Assembly (NCBI GenBank): GCA_016195915.1
Contig: JACPYS010000044.1
Location: 1 to 64,000 of the forward strand
Direction of reading: 5' to 3'
Source of the DNA: Betaproteobacteria bacterium
GTDB taxonomy: Bacteria; Pseudomonadota; Gammaproteobacteria; Burkholderiales; SG8-39
DNA length: 64,000 nt
Shown: piece after piece, positions 42,199 to 52,075 of the stretch
Position numbering within the stretch: position 1 is the first letter of the stretch
Layout of the letters: each line of letters starts with the position of its first letter
Made by a program: the position numbers and the translations under genes
The notes under the pieces: model-generated
What the model saw: the letters and a program-made list of their open reading frames with translations, nothing else
Told to the model about the DNA's origin: nothing
Database searches by the model: none

Positions 42199-43911
42199 CT
42201 AGGCCGCGCCGAATTTTCGGCGGACCTGCGCGGATTCGGGCATGGCGACCTGAACGCGATTGCGCCCGGAGCTCTTTGCGCCGTACAGCGCCTGGTCGGC
42301 GGCCTGGACCAGAGCTTCCGCCGAGCCGTACCCGACCTCCGGAAAACTCGCAACACCGACGCTCACCGTGACCCGAATCCCGGCGATCTCCGATTGTTCG
42401 ACCACGGTCCTGATCCGCTCGGCCACGGCATGTGCCCCTTCGGGAAGACTCTCGGGAAGGATGGCGAGGAATTCCTCGCCGCCGTAGCGGCACGGCAGAT
42501 CGTTGATGCGCAAGGCCGCCTTCATGATTTGCGCGATCGCTTTGAGTACCTGGTCGCCTTTCTCATGTCCGTGCGCGTCGTTGACGCGCTTGAAATGGTC
42601 CGCGTCCAGAAGCAGTACCGACAGCGGCGAGTTGTAGCGCACGGCGCGGCTGTATTCGGATTGCAGGCTTCGGTCGAGAAATCGCCGGTTGTACAGCCCC
42701 GTGAGGCCGTCGGTGACGGCCTGCCGTTGCAGTTCCTCCTCGAGCCGCAACTGCTCGGTCACGTCGCGCATGAGCGCTGCCGAGCCCACTGTGTGACCGT
42801 CCTTGCGGTGAATCGTCGTCGCGGAAACCTCGATATTGCGCTCCTTGTAAACGACTACGCCTCGAAAGATGCCGTTCGGCGAGGATAACCACGCCAGCAT
42901 GCTGCCCGGGTCGTCGAGCAGGTTCGCGAACCCGTTGCGAGCGATCGATTCCGCGGACTTTCCCAGCAGGCGCTCGGCGGCAGGGTTGACCAGCACCACT
43001 TTGCCTCCAGGATCCGTGACCACGATACCTTCCCCGGCACTCTGAATGATCGTGGCGAGCTTGTCCTGCTCGATCTTGAGTCCGTTGTAACTGCTCTTCA
43101 GTTCGGCGGTCATGACGTTGAAGTTCTTCGCCATCTGGCCCAACTCGTCGTGAGTGACCGCCGGCACCTTCTGGTCCAGGTCGCCGCCCGCCGCCTTCGC
43201 CATGGCGTCGGTGACGCGCTCGATAGGCGCAACCACCGAGCGTCCCATCATGTAACCGGTGAGCAACAGCATCAGCGCGATGGCAGCCGCGGCTCCGACG
43301 AAGATTTGCTGGCGGGTCTTGAGGATATCGTTTTCGACTGCCTCCATCGAGGTGGTGAACTTCACCACGCCGCGCAGCCCGCCGACCGCGCCGTGGCACT
43401 TGTGACACACCGGCGCGTTGGGAATGGTATCGAGAAACGTCAGGTAGCGCCGGCCTCTCTCATCGGACTCGTAATACGAGGTGAGCGCCGAGCCGTCGCC
43501 CGCGGCGATCTTGGCAAGATTCGGGTCGTTTGCAGCGAGCACCTGGTTGCGCTCCTCCACTTCCCTCGGCACGAACAGGTCTTCGCCGCGCCGCCGGTTG
43601 ACCGATTCGATGGTGCGATTGTCCCGATAGGCTTCGGTCCCGTCGGTGCGAAGAATGCGGAAGTCCTTCACGTCGTCGACCGTCTTGAGGTGTTCGGCGT
43701 AGCGCAAGGCGATGTGCGCGTAACCGGAGAGCATCACGCTTTGCAGCCCCTGAATGACGCTCTCAGTCAGGCGGTGCACCGTGCGCTCGTTCTGCTCGAG
43801 GACCGCGCGTTCTTCGAGCAGGGTGAAATAGTAGGCAAATCCAAACAGCACCGCTGCGACGGAAACTCCGACGACCGCGAGGATCTTGTACTTGATGCGG
43901 CGGATGACCAT
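42199..43911 (-). CDS. Diguanylate cyclase with Tll0287-like heme-c sensor, HAMP and PAS
   Basis: Start 43911 (AAGGAA upstream) gives 570 residues. Helix 1 at about 8-28, a periplasmic DUF3365/Tll0287-like domain with heme site CHKCHG at 169-174, helix 2 at about 204-224, HAMP, a PAS domain (about 275-400) and GGDEF with the active signature GGEEF. An RxxD inhibitory site (RIND) lies five residues upstream of GGEEF. It should make cyclic di-GMP in response to a redox or gas signal at the heme. Convergent with the EB_dh gene (14-base gap). Confidence 0.92.
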   Translation of the reverse strand: MVIRRIKYKILAVVGVSVAAVLFGFAYYFTLLEERAVLEQNERTVHRLTESVIQGLQSVMLSGYAHIALRYAEHLKTVDDVKDFRILRTDGTEAYRDNRTIESVNRRRGEDLFVPREVEERNQVLAANDPNLAKIAAGDGSALTSYYESDERGRRYLTFLDTIPNAPVCHKCHGAVGGLRGVVKFTTSMEAVENDILKTRQQIFVGAAAAIALMLLLTGYMMGRSVVAPIERVTDAMAKAAGGDLDQKVPAVTHDELGQMAKNFNVMTAELKSSYNGLKIEQDKLATIIQSAGEGIVVTDPGGKVVLVNPAAERLLGKSAESIARNGFANLLDDPGSMLAWLSSPNGIFRGVVVYKERNIEVSATTIHRKDGHTVGSAALMRDVTEQLRLEEELQRQAVTDGLTGLYNRRFLDRSLQSEYSRAVRYNSPLSVLLLDADHFKRVNDAHGHEKGDQVLKAIAQIMKAALRINDLPCRYGGEEFLAILPESLPEGAHAVAERIRTVVEQSEIAGIRVTVSVGVASFPEVGYGSAEALVQAADQALYGAKSSGRNRVQVAMPESAQVRRKFGAA

Positions 43912-44112
43912 TCGAAAGTTCCTTTGGAGATGCTTCGCCGGGTTCGCAGCCGTACTTGTGAAGCGGATGCCCACCCGGCAATCCTCGCCCGTTTGCCGGC
44001 CGATGCCCTCATGCACCAACCATCACGATCGGAAACGACCGGACGGGTGGTGCAAAAAAGCTGGCGACAATATGACAGTCCGCACATCGTCGGCGCAATC
44101 TCTACGAATCTG

Positions 44113-44126
44113 TTGATCCCGATCAA
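44113..44126. promoter_or_regulatory. FNR consensus site before the hybrid kinase gene
   Basis: TTGATCCCGATCAA is an exact match to the FNR/ANR consensus TTGAT-N4-ATCAA. Its centre (44119.5) predicts a class II start near 44161, with CATAAG (44146-44151) as a rough -10, and a leader of about 50 bases to the ATG at 44210. It lies in the 298-base gap to the divergent diguanylate cyclase, which otherwise holds no ORF. Confidence 0.8.
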
Positions 44127-44209
44127 AACCATGCGGTGCAGCCGGCATAAGCATTGCGCCTTCCTGGCCGATCCAAGCCATGGTTAATGGTTCACACGGG
44201 AGCCTGAGG

Positions 44210-47200
44210 ATGATCCTATCGGGAACACTTGCTCGCGTTAAGACGGCCGAACCGGCGCGACCATCGCCCTCGGGCTTCAGACTCGAGCGTTCGTTTGCGG
44301 TCGCCAGCCTTGGAGCCTTCCTGCTCGTCGCAGCAGCGCTGGTTTACGTGGAGCGCATGGAAGGCGAGTTCTTCAGGCAGGTGCAGCGCGAGCAAAGCAC
44401 GTTCTTCCGGCACGCACAGGATGACATTGCGCGCCGTCAGGATGAGTCGGCGCGGCGAGACCTGCTCGCCGTGCATGAAGCGGGCAACGTCAATTTGACG
44501 CGGCTGTTCGCGAATTCCCTTTGGGATAGCGGTTTCGCAACGTTTGTCGCCAAAACGGAGCGGATTCCACTCGATCGCTGCCGTAGCCTCGACCTGGCAA
44601 AGGCTGCGAGCGGCGGTACGGTCCCGCCGCCCGGGACACAGGCCTGCACTGCAGAAGTCGGCCGCATCATCATGGCCTTCGAAGAGTTCCCGCGCCTCGA
44701 TGCGAAGGTGCACGCGGCGATGCGCAATAGCACCGTCTTCAAAATCAAGGTATTCGACTCGCGCGGGCTCACGGTTTACTCCTCCGAGCACGGCCAGATC
44801 GGCGAGGACAAATTCGGCAACCAGGGCTGGAAGAGCGCGGCTGGCGGCACTCCGGCGAGCGAACTGACCCATCGCGACAAGTTCAGTGCGTTCGAGGGCG
44901 TAGTCGAAAATCGCGACCTGATCTCAAGTTATGTGCCCCTGCTCGTTCCCCGTGGCGACCGGATCGTCGGAGTGTTCGAGATCTACTCCGATGCCACGCC
45001 GTTTCTGGCGCAGATCAAGGGCAGTTCGAACATGATCACGGCATTGAACACCGCCAATCAGATACAGGTGGAGACTTCCGCGGCCGCAAACCAGAGGAGA
45101 GTTGAATCGACCTCGAATGCGGTGTTGGCCATCATCGGTGGCTTGCTGCTGCTGTTTTACCTGCTTCTGTACCTGATCGTACGCAACGGACAGCGGATCA
45201 TCGACAGGCAGGACCTCGAGCGGAGCCAGGCGGAGCGCGAACTGCGCATTGCCGCCACGGCGTTCGAGTCGCAGGACGGCATGATCGTCGCGGATGTGAA
45301 CAATGTCATCCTGCGCGTCAACTCCGCGTTCACGCGCATCACGGGGTACGGCGCCGAAGAAGCAATCGGCAATACCCCGGCGCTGCTCAAATCCGGGCGT
45401 CACGGAAGCGAGTTCGACCGGTGCATGTGGGACGCGGTGGAACGCGAGGGACACTGGCAGGGAGAGATCTGGCACCGGCGCAAGGACGGCAGCGAATACC
45501 CGGCGTGGTTGAGCGTTTCCGGCGTCAGTGCATCCGACGCTCAAGTGACGCACTATGTCGCCGCCTTCAACGACATCGGCGCGCGCGTGCACGCGGAGCA
45601 GGCGCTGCGCGAAAGCGATGAACGATTCCGTGCGACCTTCGAACAAGCCTCGGTCGGAATCGCCCACGTGGACCCGGGAGGCCGATGGTTGCGCGTCAAC
45701 CGGAAACTGTGCGACATCACCGGTTACAGCCGGGAGGAACTGCTGGAACGCAGTATCCAGGAACTCACCCATCCGGAAGATCTCGCACTCGACCTGCATC
45801 TTGGCAACCAGCTCCTCGCCGGAGAGATAGCGAACTACGCGATGCAAAAACGGTACTTGCGCAAGGGCGGCGGAATCGCGTGGGTCAGTCTCACCATTGC
45901 GCTGGTGCGCAAGGTTTCCGGCGAACCGGACTACTTCATATCAGTAACGGAAGACATCACCGCGCGCAGGCAAACGGAGGAGGCGCTGCGTGAGAGCGAA
46001 CTGCGGTTTCGGGATCTGGTCGAATCCATTGTTGGCATCGTCTGGGAGGCGGACGCGTCCACCTTCTGCTTCAGCTACGTGAGCAACTACGCGGAACGCC
46101 TGCTCGGCTATGCTGCGGAGGATTGGCTTCAGCCGGGATTCTGGGCAAGCCATATTCACGCCGACGACCGCGACCATGCCGTCGAGTTCTGCGCCGCATG
46201 CACGGGCCGGCTTGAGGACCATGAGTTCGAATACCGCTTCATTGCTCAGGATGGCCGGGTGGTATGGTTGCGTGACATCGTTAAAGTCGTTGAGCAGGGC
46301 GGCAAACCCCGCTGGCTGCGCGGGCTGATGGTCGATGTGACTGCGGGCAAACTCGCCGAGGCGACGCGCGCATCGCTTGAAGCTCAACTGCGCGAATCGC
46401 AGAAGATGGAGGCTATCGGCACACTCGCTGGCGGCATAGCGCACGATTTCAACAACATCGTCGCTACGATCCTGGGCAACGCCGAACTGGCGCGCCAGGA
46501 CGTCAAGGACACCAATCCGCTAGCGCTGGAGAGCCTGGACGAGATCTACAAGGCCGGCGCGCGCGCGCGCGACGTGGTGCGGCAGATCCTGTCATTCAGC
46601 CGCCGCCAGCCGACGGAGCGCAAGGCAACGACGCTTGCCCCGATCATCGAGGAGTCCGTGCGGCTGTTGCGCGCAGTCTTGCCAGCCCGACTGATTGTCG
46701 AGGTCCGATGCGCCCCGGACGTCCCGGTCGTGCTTGCCGATGCCACTCAGGTCCAGCAGGTCGTGCTCAATCTGGCTACCAACGCGATGCAGGCGATGCA
46801 AGGCCGTGCAGGCCGCATCGACATCCGGCTGGACACCGTAATGCTCGACCCGGCAATGGCCGAAAAATATCCTGCCCTGCACGCCATTCTCGCCGGATCC
46901 GCCATCCGGGCGGTGCGGCTTGCGGTGAGCGACGATGGGCCGGGCATGGACGTGGAGACGCTCGGGCGAATATTCGAGCCATTTTTCACGACCAAGCCCG
47001 CGGGCGAAGGCACCGGGCTGGGACTGTCCGTAGTGCACGGAATAGCACAGGCGCATGATGGCGCGATCGTGGCCGAGAGCACGATCGGCAAAGGCGCGAC
47101 CTTTACCCTGTACCTCCCTGCGATTGGGACGCATGTCAGCGCACCGTCCGCGGCTGAACGCATGGCGGTACCCCCCGCTCCGAGTCATCCGGACGGCGGC

Positions 47201-47584
47201 AAGCGCATTCTCTACATCGACGACGATGAATCGCTGGTGTTCCTGGTTATGCGGATGCTGGAGCGTCGAGGATACGGGGTCGGCGGCTACGTGAATCAGG
47301 ACGAGGCACTTGCTTTCCTCACCGCTCACTCTGCACTGGTCAACCTGGTCGTCACCGATTACAACATGCCGGGCAAGTCCGGATTGGACGTCGCGCGAGC
47401 CGTGCGCGAAATCCGCGCGGACCTCCCCGTGGTGGTCGTCTCCGGTTTCATCGACGAGGAATTGCGCGCGCAGGCGCGCGCTGCCGGCGTGCGGGAACTG
47501 ATATTGAAGGCCGATGCGGCGGAAGATCTGTGTGACGCGTTCATGCGTCTCGTGAACGCGCGGAACGTGGCGCTGGCGGCATGA
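44210..47584 (+). CDS. Large membrane hybrid histidine kinase: three PAS, HisKA, HATPase, REC
   Basis: I prefer the ATG at 44210 with GGGAG seven bases upstream (1124 residues); ATG 44180 lacks a ribosome site. An N-terminal helix (about 25-45), a large periplasmic domain (to about 295) and a second helix (about 305-325) are followed by three PAS domains with PAC segments, HisKA (GGIAHDFNNIVATIL), HATPase_c (DDGPGMD, GTGLGLS) and a receiver with Asp in LVVTDYNMPG. The receiver is the only output visible. The exact FNR site upstream suggests induction under anoxia. Confidence 0.9.
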   Translation: MILSGTLARVKTAEPARPSPSGFRLERSFAVASLGAFLLVAAALVYVERMEGEFFRQVQREQSTFFRHAQDDIARRQDESARRDLLAVHEAGNVNLTRLFANSLWDSGFATFVAKTERIPLDRCRSLDLAKAASGGTVPPPGTQACTAEVGRIIMAFEEFPRLDAKVHAAMRNSTVFKIKVFDSRGLTVYSSEHGQIGEDKFGNQGWKSAAGGTPASELTHRDKFSAFEGVVENRDLISSYVPLLVPRGDRIVGVFEIYSDATPFLAQIKGSSNMITALNTANQIQVETSAAANQRRVESTSNAVLAIIGGLLLLFYLLLYLIVRNGQRIIDRQDLERSQAERELRIAATAFESQDGMIVADVNNVILRVNSAFTRITGYGAEEAIGNTPALLKSGRHGSEFDRCMWDAVEREGHWQGEIWHRRKDGSEYPAWLSVSGVSASDAQVTHYVAAFNDIGARVHAEQALRESDERFRATFEQASVGIAHVDPGGRWLRVNRKLCDITGYSREELLERSIQELTHPEDLALDLHLGNQLLAGEIANYAMQKRYLRKGGGIAWVSLTIALVRKVSGEPDYFISVTEDITARRQTEEALRESELRFRDLVESIVGIVWEADASTFCFSYVSNYAERLLGYAAEDWLQPGFWASHIHADDRDHAVEFCAACTGRLEDHEFEYRFIAQDGRVVWLRDIVKVVEQGGKPRWLRGLMVDVTAGKLAEATRASLEAQLRESQKMEAIGTLAGGIAHDFNNIVATILGNAELARQDVKDTNPLALESLDEIYKAGARARDVVRQILSFSRRQPTERKATTLAPIIEESVRLLRAVLPARLIVEVRCAPDVPVVLADATQVQQVVLNLATNAMQAMQGRAGRIDIRLDTVMLDPAMAEKYPALHAILAGSAIRAVRLAVSDDGPGMDVETLGRIFEPFFTTKPAGEGTGLGLSVVHGIAQAHDGAIVAESTIGKGATFTLYLPAIGTHVSAPSAAERMAVPPAPSHPDGGKRILYIDDDESLVFLVMRMLERRGYGVGGYVNQDEALAFLTAHSALVNLVVTDYNMPGKSGLDVARAVREIRADLPVVVVSGFIDEELRAQARAAGVRELILKADAAEDLCDAFMRLVNARNVALAA

Positions 47585-47614
47585 TCGAGGACCGATGAAC
47601 GGCATCGGCCATGC

Positions 47615-47740
47615 TTGAAGCGAGACGCCTGGGACGTCGCGTACGCGGCGCTGTACCTCGCTTCCGACGAAGCGAAACGCTTGACCAGGACCGAGACACT
47701 GGTTAACGGTGGGCTGATGGCGCGCAGCTGGTGGGCCATC
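47615..47740 (+). pseudogene. Remnant of a short-chain dehydrogenase/reductase C-terminus
   Basis: The frame starting at a TTG encodes DAWDVAYAALYLASDEAK followed by a TLVNGGLMAR segment, the last alpha-helix/beta-strand pair of SDR enzymes (usually ...LASDEA-x-FVTG-x-x-LxVDGG). The typical TG is changed (RTRT) and everything before is missing. The frame runs on past the homology to 47848, overlapping the next gene. It is a decayed fragment. Confidence 0.6.
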
Positions 47741-47811
47741 GACCCCGGATATTTTTTTCGGCGCACGCCACGTTGGGGCCGAAGCGCTGACGAATTCCGG
47801 AAAGGGGAAAA

Positions 47812-48675
47812 ATGTCCGTCACAAAGAGCAAGTTCCGCTTCCTGCTGATCCAGGCATTCAGCCTGCCGGACAATTCCCGCTACGCCCTGCGGCGCATGCA
47901 GGGGCCCAAGGAATCGATGCTGATGAACTACGGCGACGTCGCGCACCTGTTGGAGGACGTCGAGTGGGATTTGCATCCGGGCGCCCCGGTACCTCACGGC
48001 AACTGGCCGGTCGAGACGCGCGAGGAGTTCTGCCTGGTGGGCGCGAGCCGGCTGCCCGTCGTGCGCGCCGCGTGCGAAAGCGGAATACACAACGCGATCG
48101 TGCTGCTCGGCGGAGGCGATCCCGGCTACGTCGAATCGCGCGAGATCGGCCGGCGCTTCGGCATACCGGTGACGGCCTGCGCGCATGCCCAGATGCATGT
48201 GGCCGGCATGCCGTGTAATCGCTTCAGCATCATCGACATCTCCGAAGCCCACAACATGCGCATGCACGACCTCGTGGTGAGCTACAGGTTCACCGAGCGC
48301 TGCGCCTCGATACGCAACATCAACTTCCCGCTCCCGCGCCCTCCCGAATTCAACCAGCGCCCGATTCACGCAGAGAAGGAACGGGTCGCGCGAGGCGAAA
48401 CCTCGGAGATGCTCGAAACGTCGATCGAGGAGTCCGTAGCGGCAATCGAAGACGACGGCGCTGAGGTGATCATGCTCGGCTGCTCCGCCGCCTACTGGAT
48501 GCAGCCGTTCCTGCAACGGCGCCTCGCCGAGATGGGCTGGGAGATCCCGGTGCTGGAAGGCTACAGCTGCGCCATCGCACAGGCGAAACTGATGGTCGGT
48601 CTCGGGCTCGATGCGAGCCGGCTCGCGTTTCCGAGCGATTCACCGAAGAAATGGCGGCGCAGGAAGCCCTGCTGA
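47812..48675 (+). CDS. Asp/Glu/hydantoin racemase family protein
   Basis: Start 47812 follows a GGGG-rich site. The 287-residue protein has the family C-terminal catalytic cysteine in MLGCSAAYW (about 223) and the substrate-loop pattern GGGDPGYVESREIG. In hydantoin racemases and maleate isomerases the first catalytic cysteine lies just before DPG; here that position is glycine (LLGGGDPG), so two-base racemisation is doubtful. The extreme C-terminus is basic (PKKWRRRKPC). Probably acts on a small carboxylate; the neighbouring SDR remnant hints at a lost catabolic operon. Confidence 0.7.
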   Translation: MSVTKSKFRFLLIQAFSLPDNSRYALRRMQGPKESMLMNYGDVAHLLEDVEWDLHPGAPVPHGNWPVETREEFCLVGASRLPVVRAACESGIHNAIVLLGGGDPGYVESREIGRRFGIPVTACAHAQMHVAGMPCNRFSIIDISEAHNMRMHDLVVSYRFTERCASIRNINFPLPRPPEFNQRPIHAEKERVARGETSEMLETSIEESVAAIEDDGAEVIMLGCSAAYWMQPFLQRRLAEMGWEIPVLEGYSCAIAQAKLMVGLGLDASRLAFPSDSPKKWRRRKPC

Positions 48676-48683
48676 CTTGCTTC

Positions 48684-49442
48684 CTATAGCATTCCCGCAA
48701 GTCGATTGGCCAGCAGGCCAAGATACTCGTGTAGCGCCTCGCGACTTCTGCCGAACCCCTCGCCGGGCAGCAGGTTTTCGACCAGAGAGGGCGAGCCAGT
48801 GCTGAACACAGTCGGCGCGGCGACGACAGTCAGGCCCTCGCGCTCGAACAGCGGAACTGCCCGCGGAAGATGCCAGCCGTGGCTGACCAGCGCGATGCGC
48901 GTGATCCCCTCCGCCTTCAGCATGGGCGCTGACAGCCGTGCATTTTCCGCCGTGTCGCGAGAGCGACCCTCCGCCCATCGCACAGGAACGCCGAACTCGC
49001 CCTCCAAAACGTCCTTCATCGACTCGGCCTCGGGGCGACCTCCCCAAGGGGCGCCGCTGGTAACCAGTAGCGGCAGGCCGGATTCCCTTTCGAGGCGTGC
49101 GCCATAACGCAAGCGCTCCAGCGTCGCGCCATTGACGGTATCTCCTGCATATTCCGGTGCACCGACATACGAGCCGCCGCCGAGAATCACGATGGCCTGC
49201 GATCCGGCGAGTTCGCCGTGTGATATTGGCGGCGCGGATTCGAGCCCTGCCAGCAGGCTGTTGCCGACGATGGGCAAGGACAATGCGAACAGACCGAGCA
49301 GGGACAGACTCGCAAGCGCGATGCCGGCGTTTCGCCAAGGCAGACTCTTCCGCCCTGCAAGCCAGAGACCGAAAAATGCCAGTACCAGGAGGCCGGTCGG
49401 CGGCAGAACCAAGGCGGTGAGAAGCTTTTTCAGCAGGAACAT
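48684..49442 (-). CDS. YdcF-like (DUF218) membrane protein
   Basis: The start at 49442 gives 252 residues with two N-terminal membrane helices (about 5-30 and 38-60). The DUF218 domain follows, with AIVILGGGS (about 85), the SGAPWGG and ESMKDVL blocks, and SHGWHLPRA. Family members (ElyC, SanA, YdcF) are linked to envelope polysaccharide metabolism; ElyC is the closest in layout. It ends 8 bases from the racemase (convergent). Confidence 0.85.
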   Translation of the reverse strand: MFLLKKLLTALVLPPTGLLVLAFFGLWLAGRKSLPWRNAGIALASLSLLGLFALSLPIVGNSLLAGLESAPPISHGELAGSQAIVILGGGSYVGAPEYAGDTVNGATLERLRYGARLERESGLPLLVTSGAPWGGRPEAESMKDVLEGEFGVPVRWAEGRSRDTAENARLSAPMLKAEGITRIALVSHGWHLPRAVPLFEREGLTVVAAPTVFSTGSPSLVENLLPGEGFGRSREALHEYLGLLANRLAGML

Positions 49443-49455
49443 TGCAAGACGATGT

Positions 49456-49531
49456 TGGTGGCCAAGGGCGGAATTGAACCACCGACACACGGATTTTCAG
49501 TCCGCTGCTCTACCAACTGAGCTACTTGGCC
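49456..49531 (-). tRNA. tRNA-Phe (anticodon GAA)
   Basis: The 76-base minus-strand sequence folds as a tRNA: acceptor GGCCAAG pairs with CTTGGCC, the D-arm is AGCTCAGTTGGTAGAGC, the anticodon loop is CTGAAAA with GAA, and the T-arm contains GGTTCAATTCC. The terminal CCA is encoded. It is very like E. coli tRNA-Phe. Confidence 0.97.
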
Positions 49532-49625
49532 GTCTGAGGACGCACCGGGCGACCCCGGAACTTTTTTCGACGCGCGGATTATACGGGCAAAGCCTTCGCC
49601 GGCCAATCCAGCCGATTGATCCGGA

Positions 49626-49659
49626 AAGAAAAAGGGCTCCGCGGCAAGCCGTGGAGCCC
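49626..49659 (-). terminator. Strong rho-independent terminator with no clear gene before it
   Basis: GGGCTCCGCGGC (49634-49645) pairs with GCCGTGGAGCCC (49648-49659) with one G-T pair, and in the minus direction is followed by TTTTTCTTTCC. The only transcripts that could end here are read-through from groEL, which already has its own terminator, or a short RNA from 49660-49828. Confidence 0.75.
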
Positions 49660-49823
49660 GAAAGGACAAGCTGCTGTCCAAGGAGGGTGACACCGGAACA
49701 GCGCGGACGCCGCCCCAGAGTCGAGAAGAAGGTTACTGCACGAAACTCGCGCGCACCTGACAGTAAGCTTTCAATTGGCTTTGCGGCTGTCCGATTTGCG
49801 AAACAGTCGGCGAAACAGTCGAC

Positions 49824-49852
49824 GAAAAAAAGCCCCACCGAAGTGGGGCTTT
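49824..49852 (-). terminator. groEL terminator with UUCG loop
   Basis: In the minus direction AAAGCCCCAC-TTCG-GTGGGGCTTT is followed by TTTTCG: a ten-base stem (49829-49838 with 49843-49852) closed by a stable UUCG tetraloop and a T-run. It ends about 38 bases after the groEL stop. Confidence 0.93.
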
Positions 49853-49889
49853 CTCGACAGCTGACGCGATGAAGTCGCTTAACGCGACA

Positions 49890-51572
<1,683 letters not shown>

Positions 51573-51604
51573 TTAAGTCGATCGAACAGGGTCCGGCAGC
51601 GCGC

Positions 51605-51898
51605 TCAGACGCCTTCCACCACGCCCATGATGTCTTCCTCGCGCATCACCAGCAGCTCATCGCCCTTGACCTTGACGGTCTGGCCCGAGTACTTGCCGAA
51701 CAGCACGCGATCACCGACTTTAACGTCGCAGGGAATCACCTTGCCTTCATCGGTCTTCTTGCCCTTGCCCACGGCAACGACTTCGCCCTGGTCGGGTTTT
51801 TCGGCTGCGGTGTCGGGAATGACGATGCCCGACGCGGTCTTACGTTCTTCCTCAATACGCTTGACGATAATGCGATCATGCAAAGGACGGATTTTCAT
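51605..51898 (-). CDS. groES: GroES co-chaperonin
   Basis: The 97-residue protein has [14 protein letters not shown], the mobile loop [13 protein letters not shown] (about 17-29), and the C-terminal strands VLFGKYSG...[13 protein letters not shown]. It caps the GroEL ring. First gene of the heat-shock operon. Confidence 0.99.
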   Translation of the reverse strand: MKIRPLHDRIIVKRIEEERKTASGIVIPDTAAEKPDQGEVVAVGKGKKTDEGKVIPCDVKVGDRVLFGKYSGQTVKVKGDELLVMREEDIMGVVEGV

Positions 51899-51968
51899 TT
51901 GGGCTCCTAACCGGAAAATTCAATGAATCACGGAGTTAGTCGTCAACCCCGTTGACGAATCAGGGGTA

Positions 51969-51995
51969 TTAGCACTCATCTCCAGCGAGTGCTAA
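51969..51995. promoter_or_regulatory. CIRCE operator of groESL
   Basis: TTAGCACTC-N9-GAGTGCTAA is a perfect CIRCE element (51969-51977 and 51987-51995), the site of the HrcA repressor. It lies just downstream of the promoter and about 70 bases before groES. hrcA itself is not in the window. Confidence 0.97.
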
Positions 51996-52024
51996 TAATA
52001 AGGGCTTAGGGCTTGGATTTCAAG
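51995..52024 (-). promoter_or_regulatory. groESL promoter (sigma-70, possibly also sigma-32)
   Basis: Minus-strand TTGAAA (52023-52018) and TATTAT (52000-51995) are separated by 17 bases. The same stretch reads CTTGAAA...CCCTTATTA, close to the sigma-32 heat-shock consensus, so both forms of polymerase may use it. Confidence 0.75.
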
Positions 52025-52075
52025 AGAATTCGTTCCGGTCGCCGTAGAATCGATCCGCTGCGGAGCTAAGCGCTT

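Noticed and set aside
49456..49531. tRNA-Phe as integration site of the 60 kb element
   Set aside because: It is 11 kb away with conserved chromosomal genes between and no visible repeat of the tRNA 3' end.
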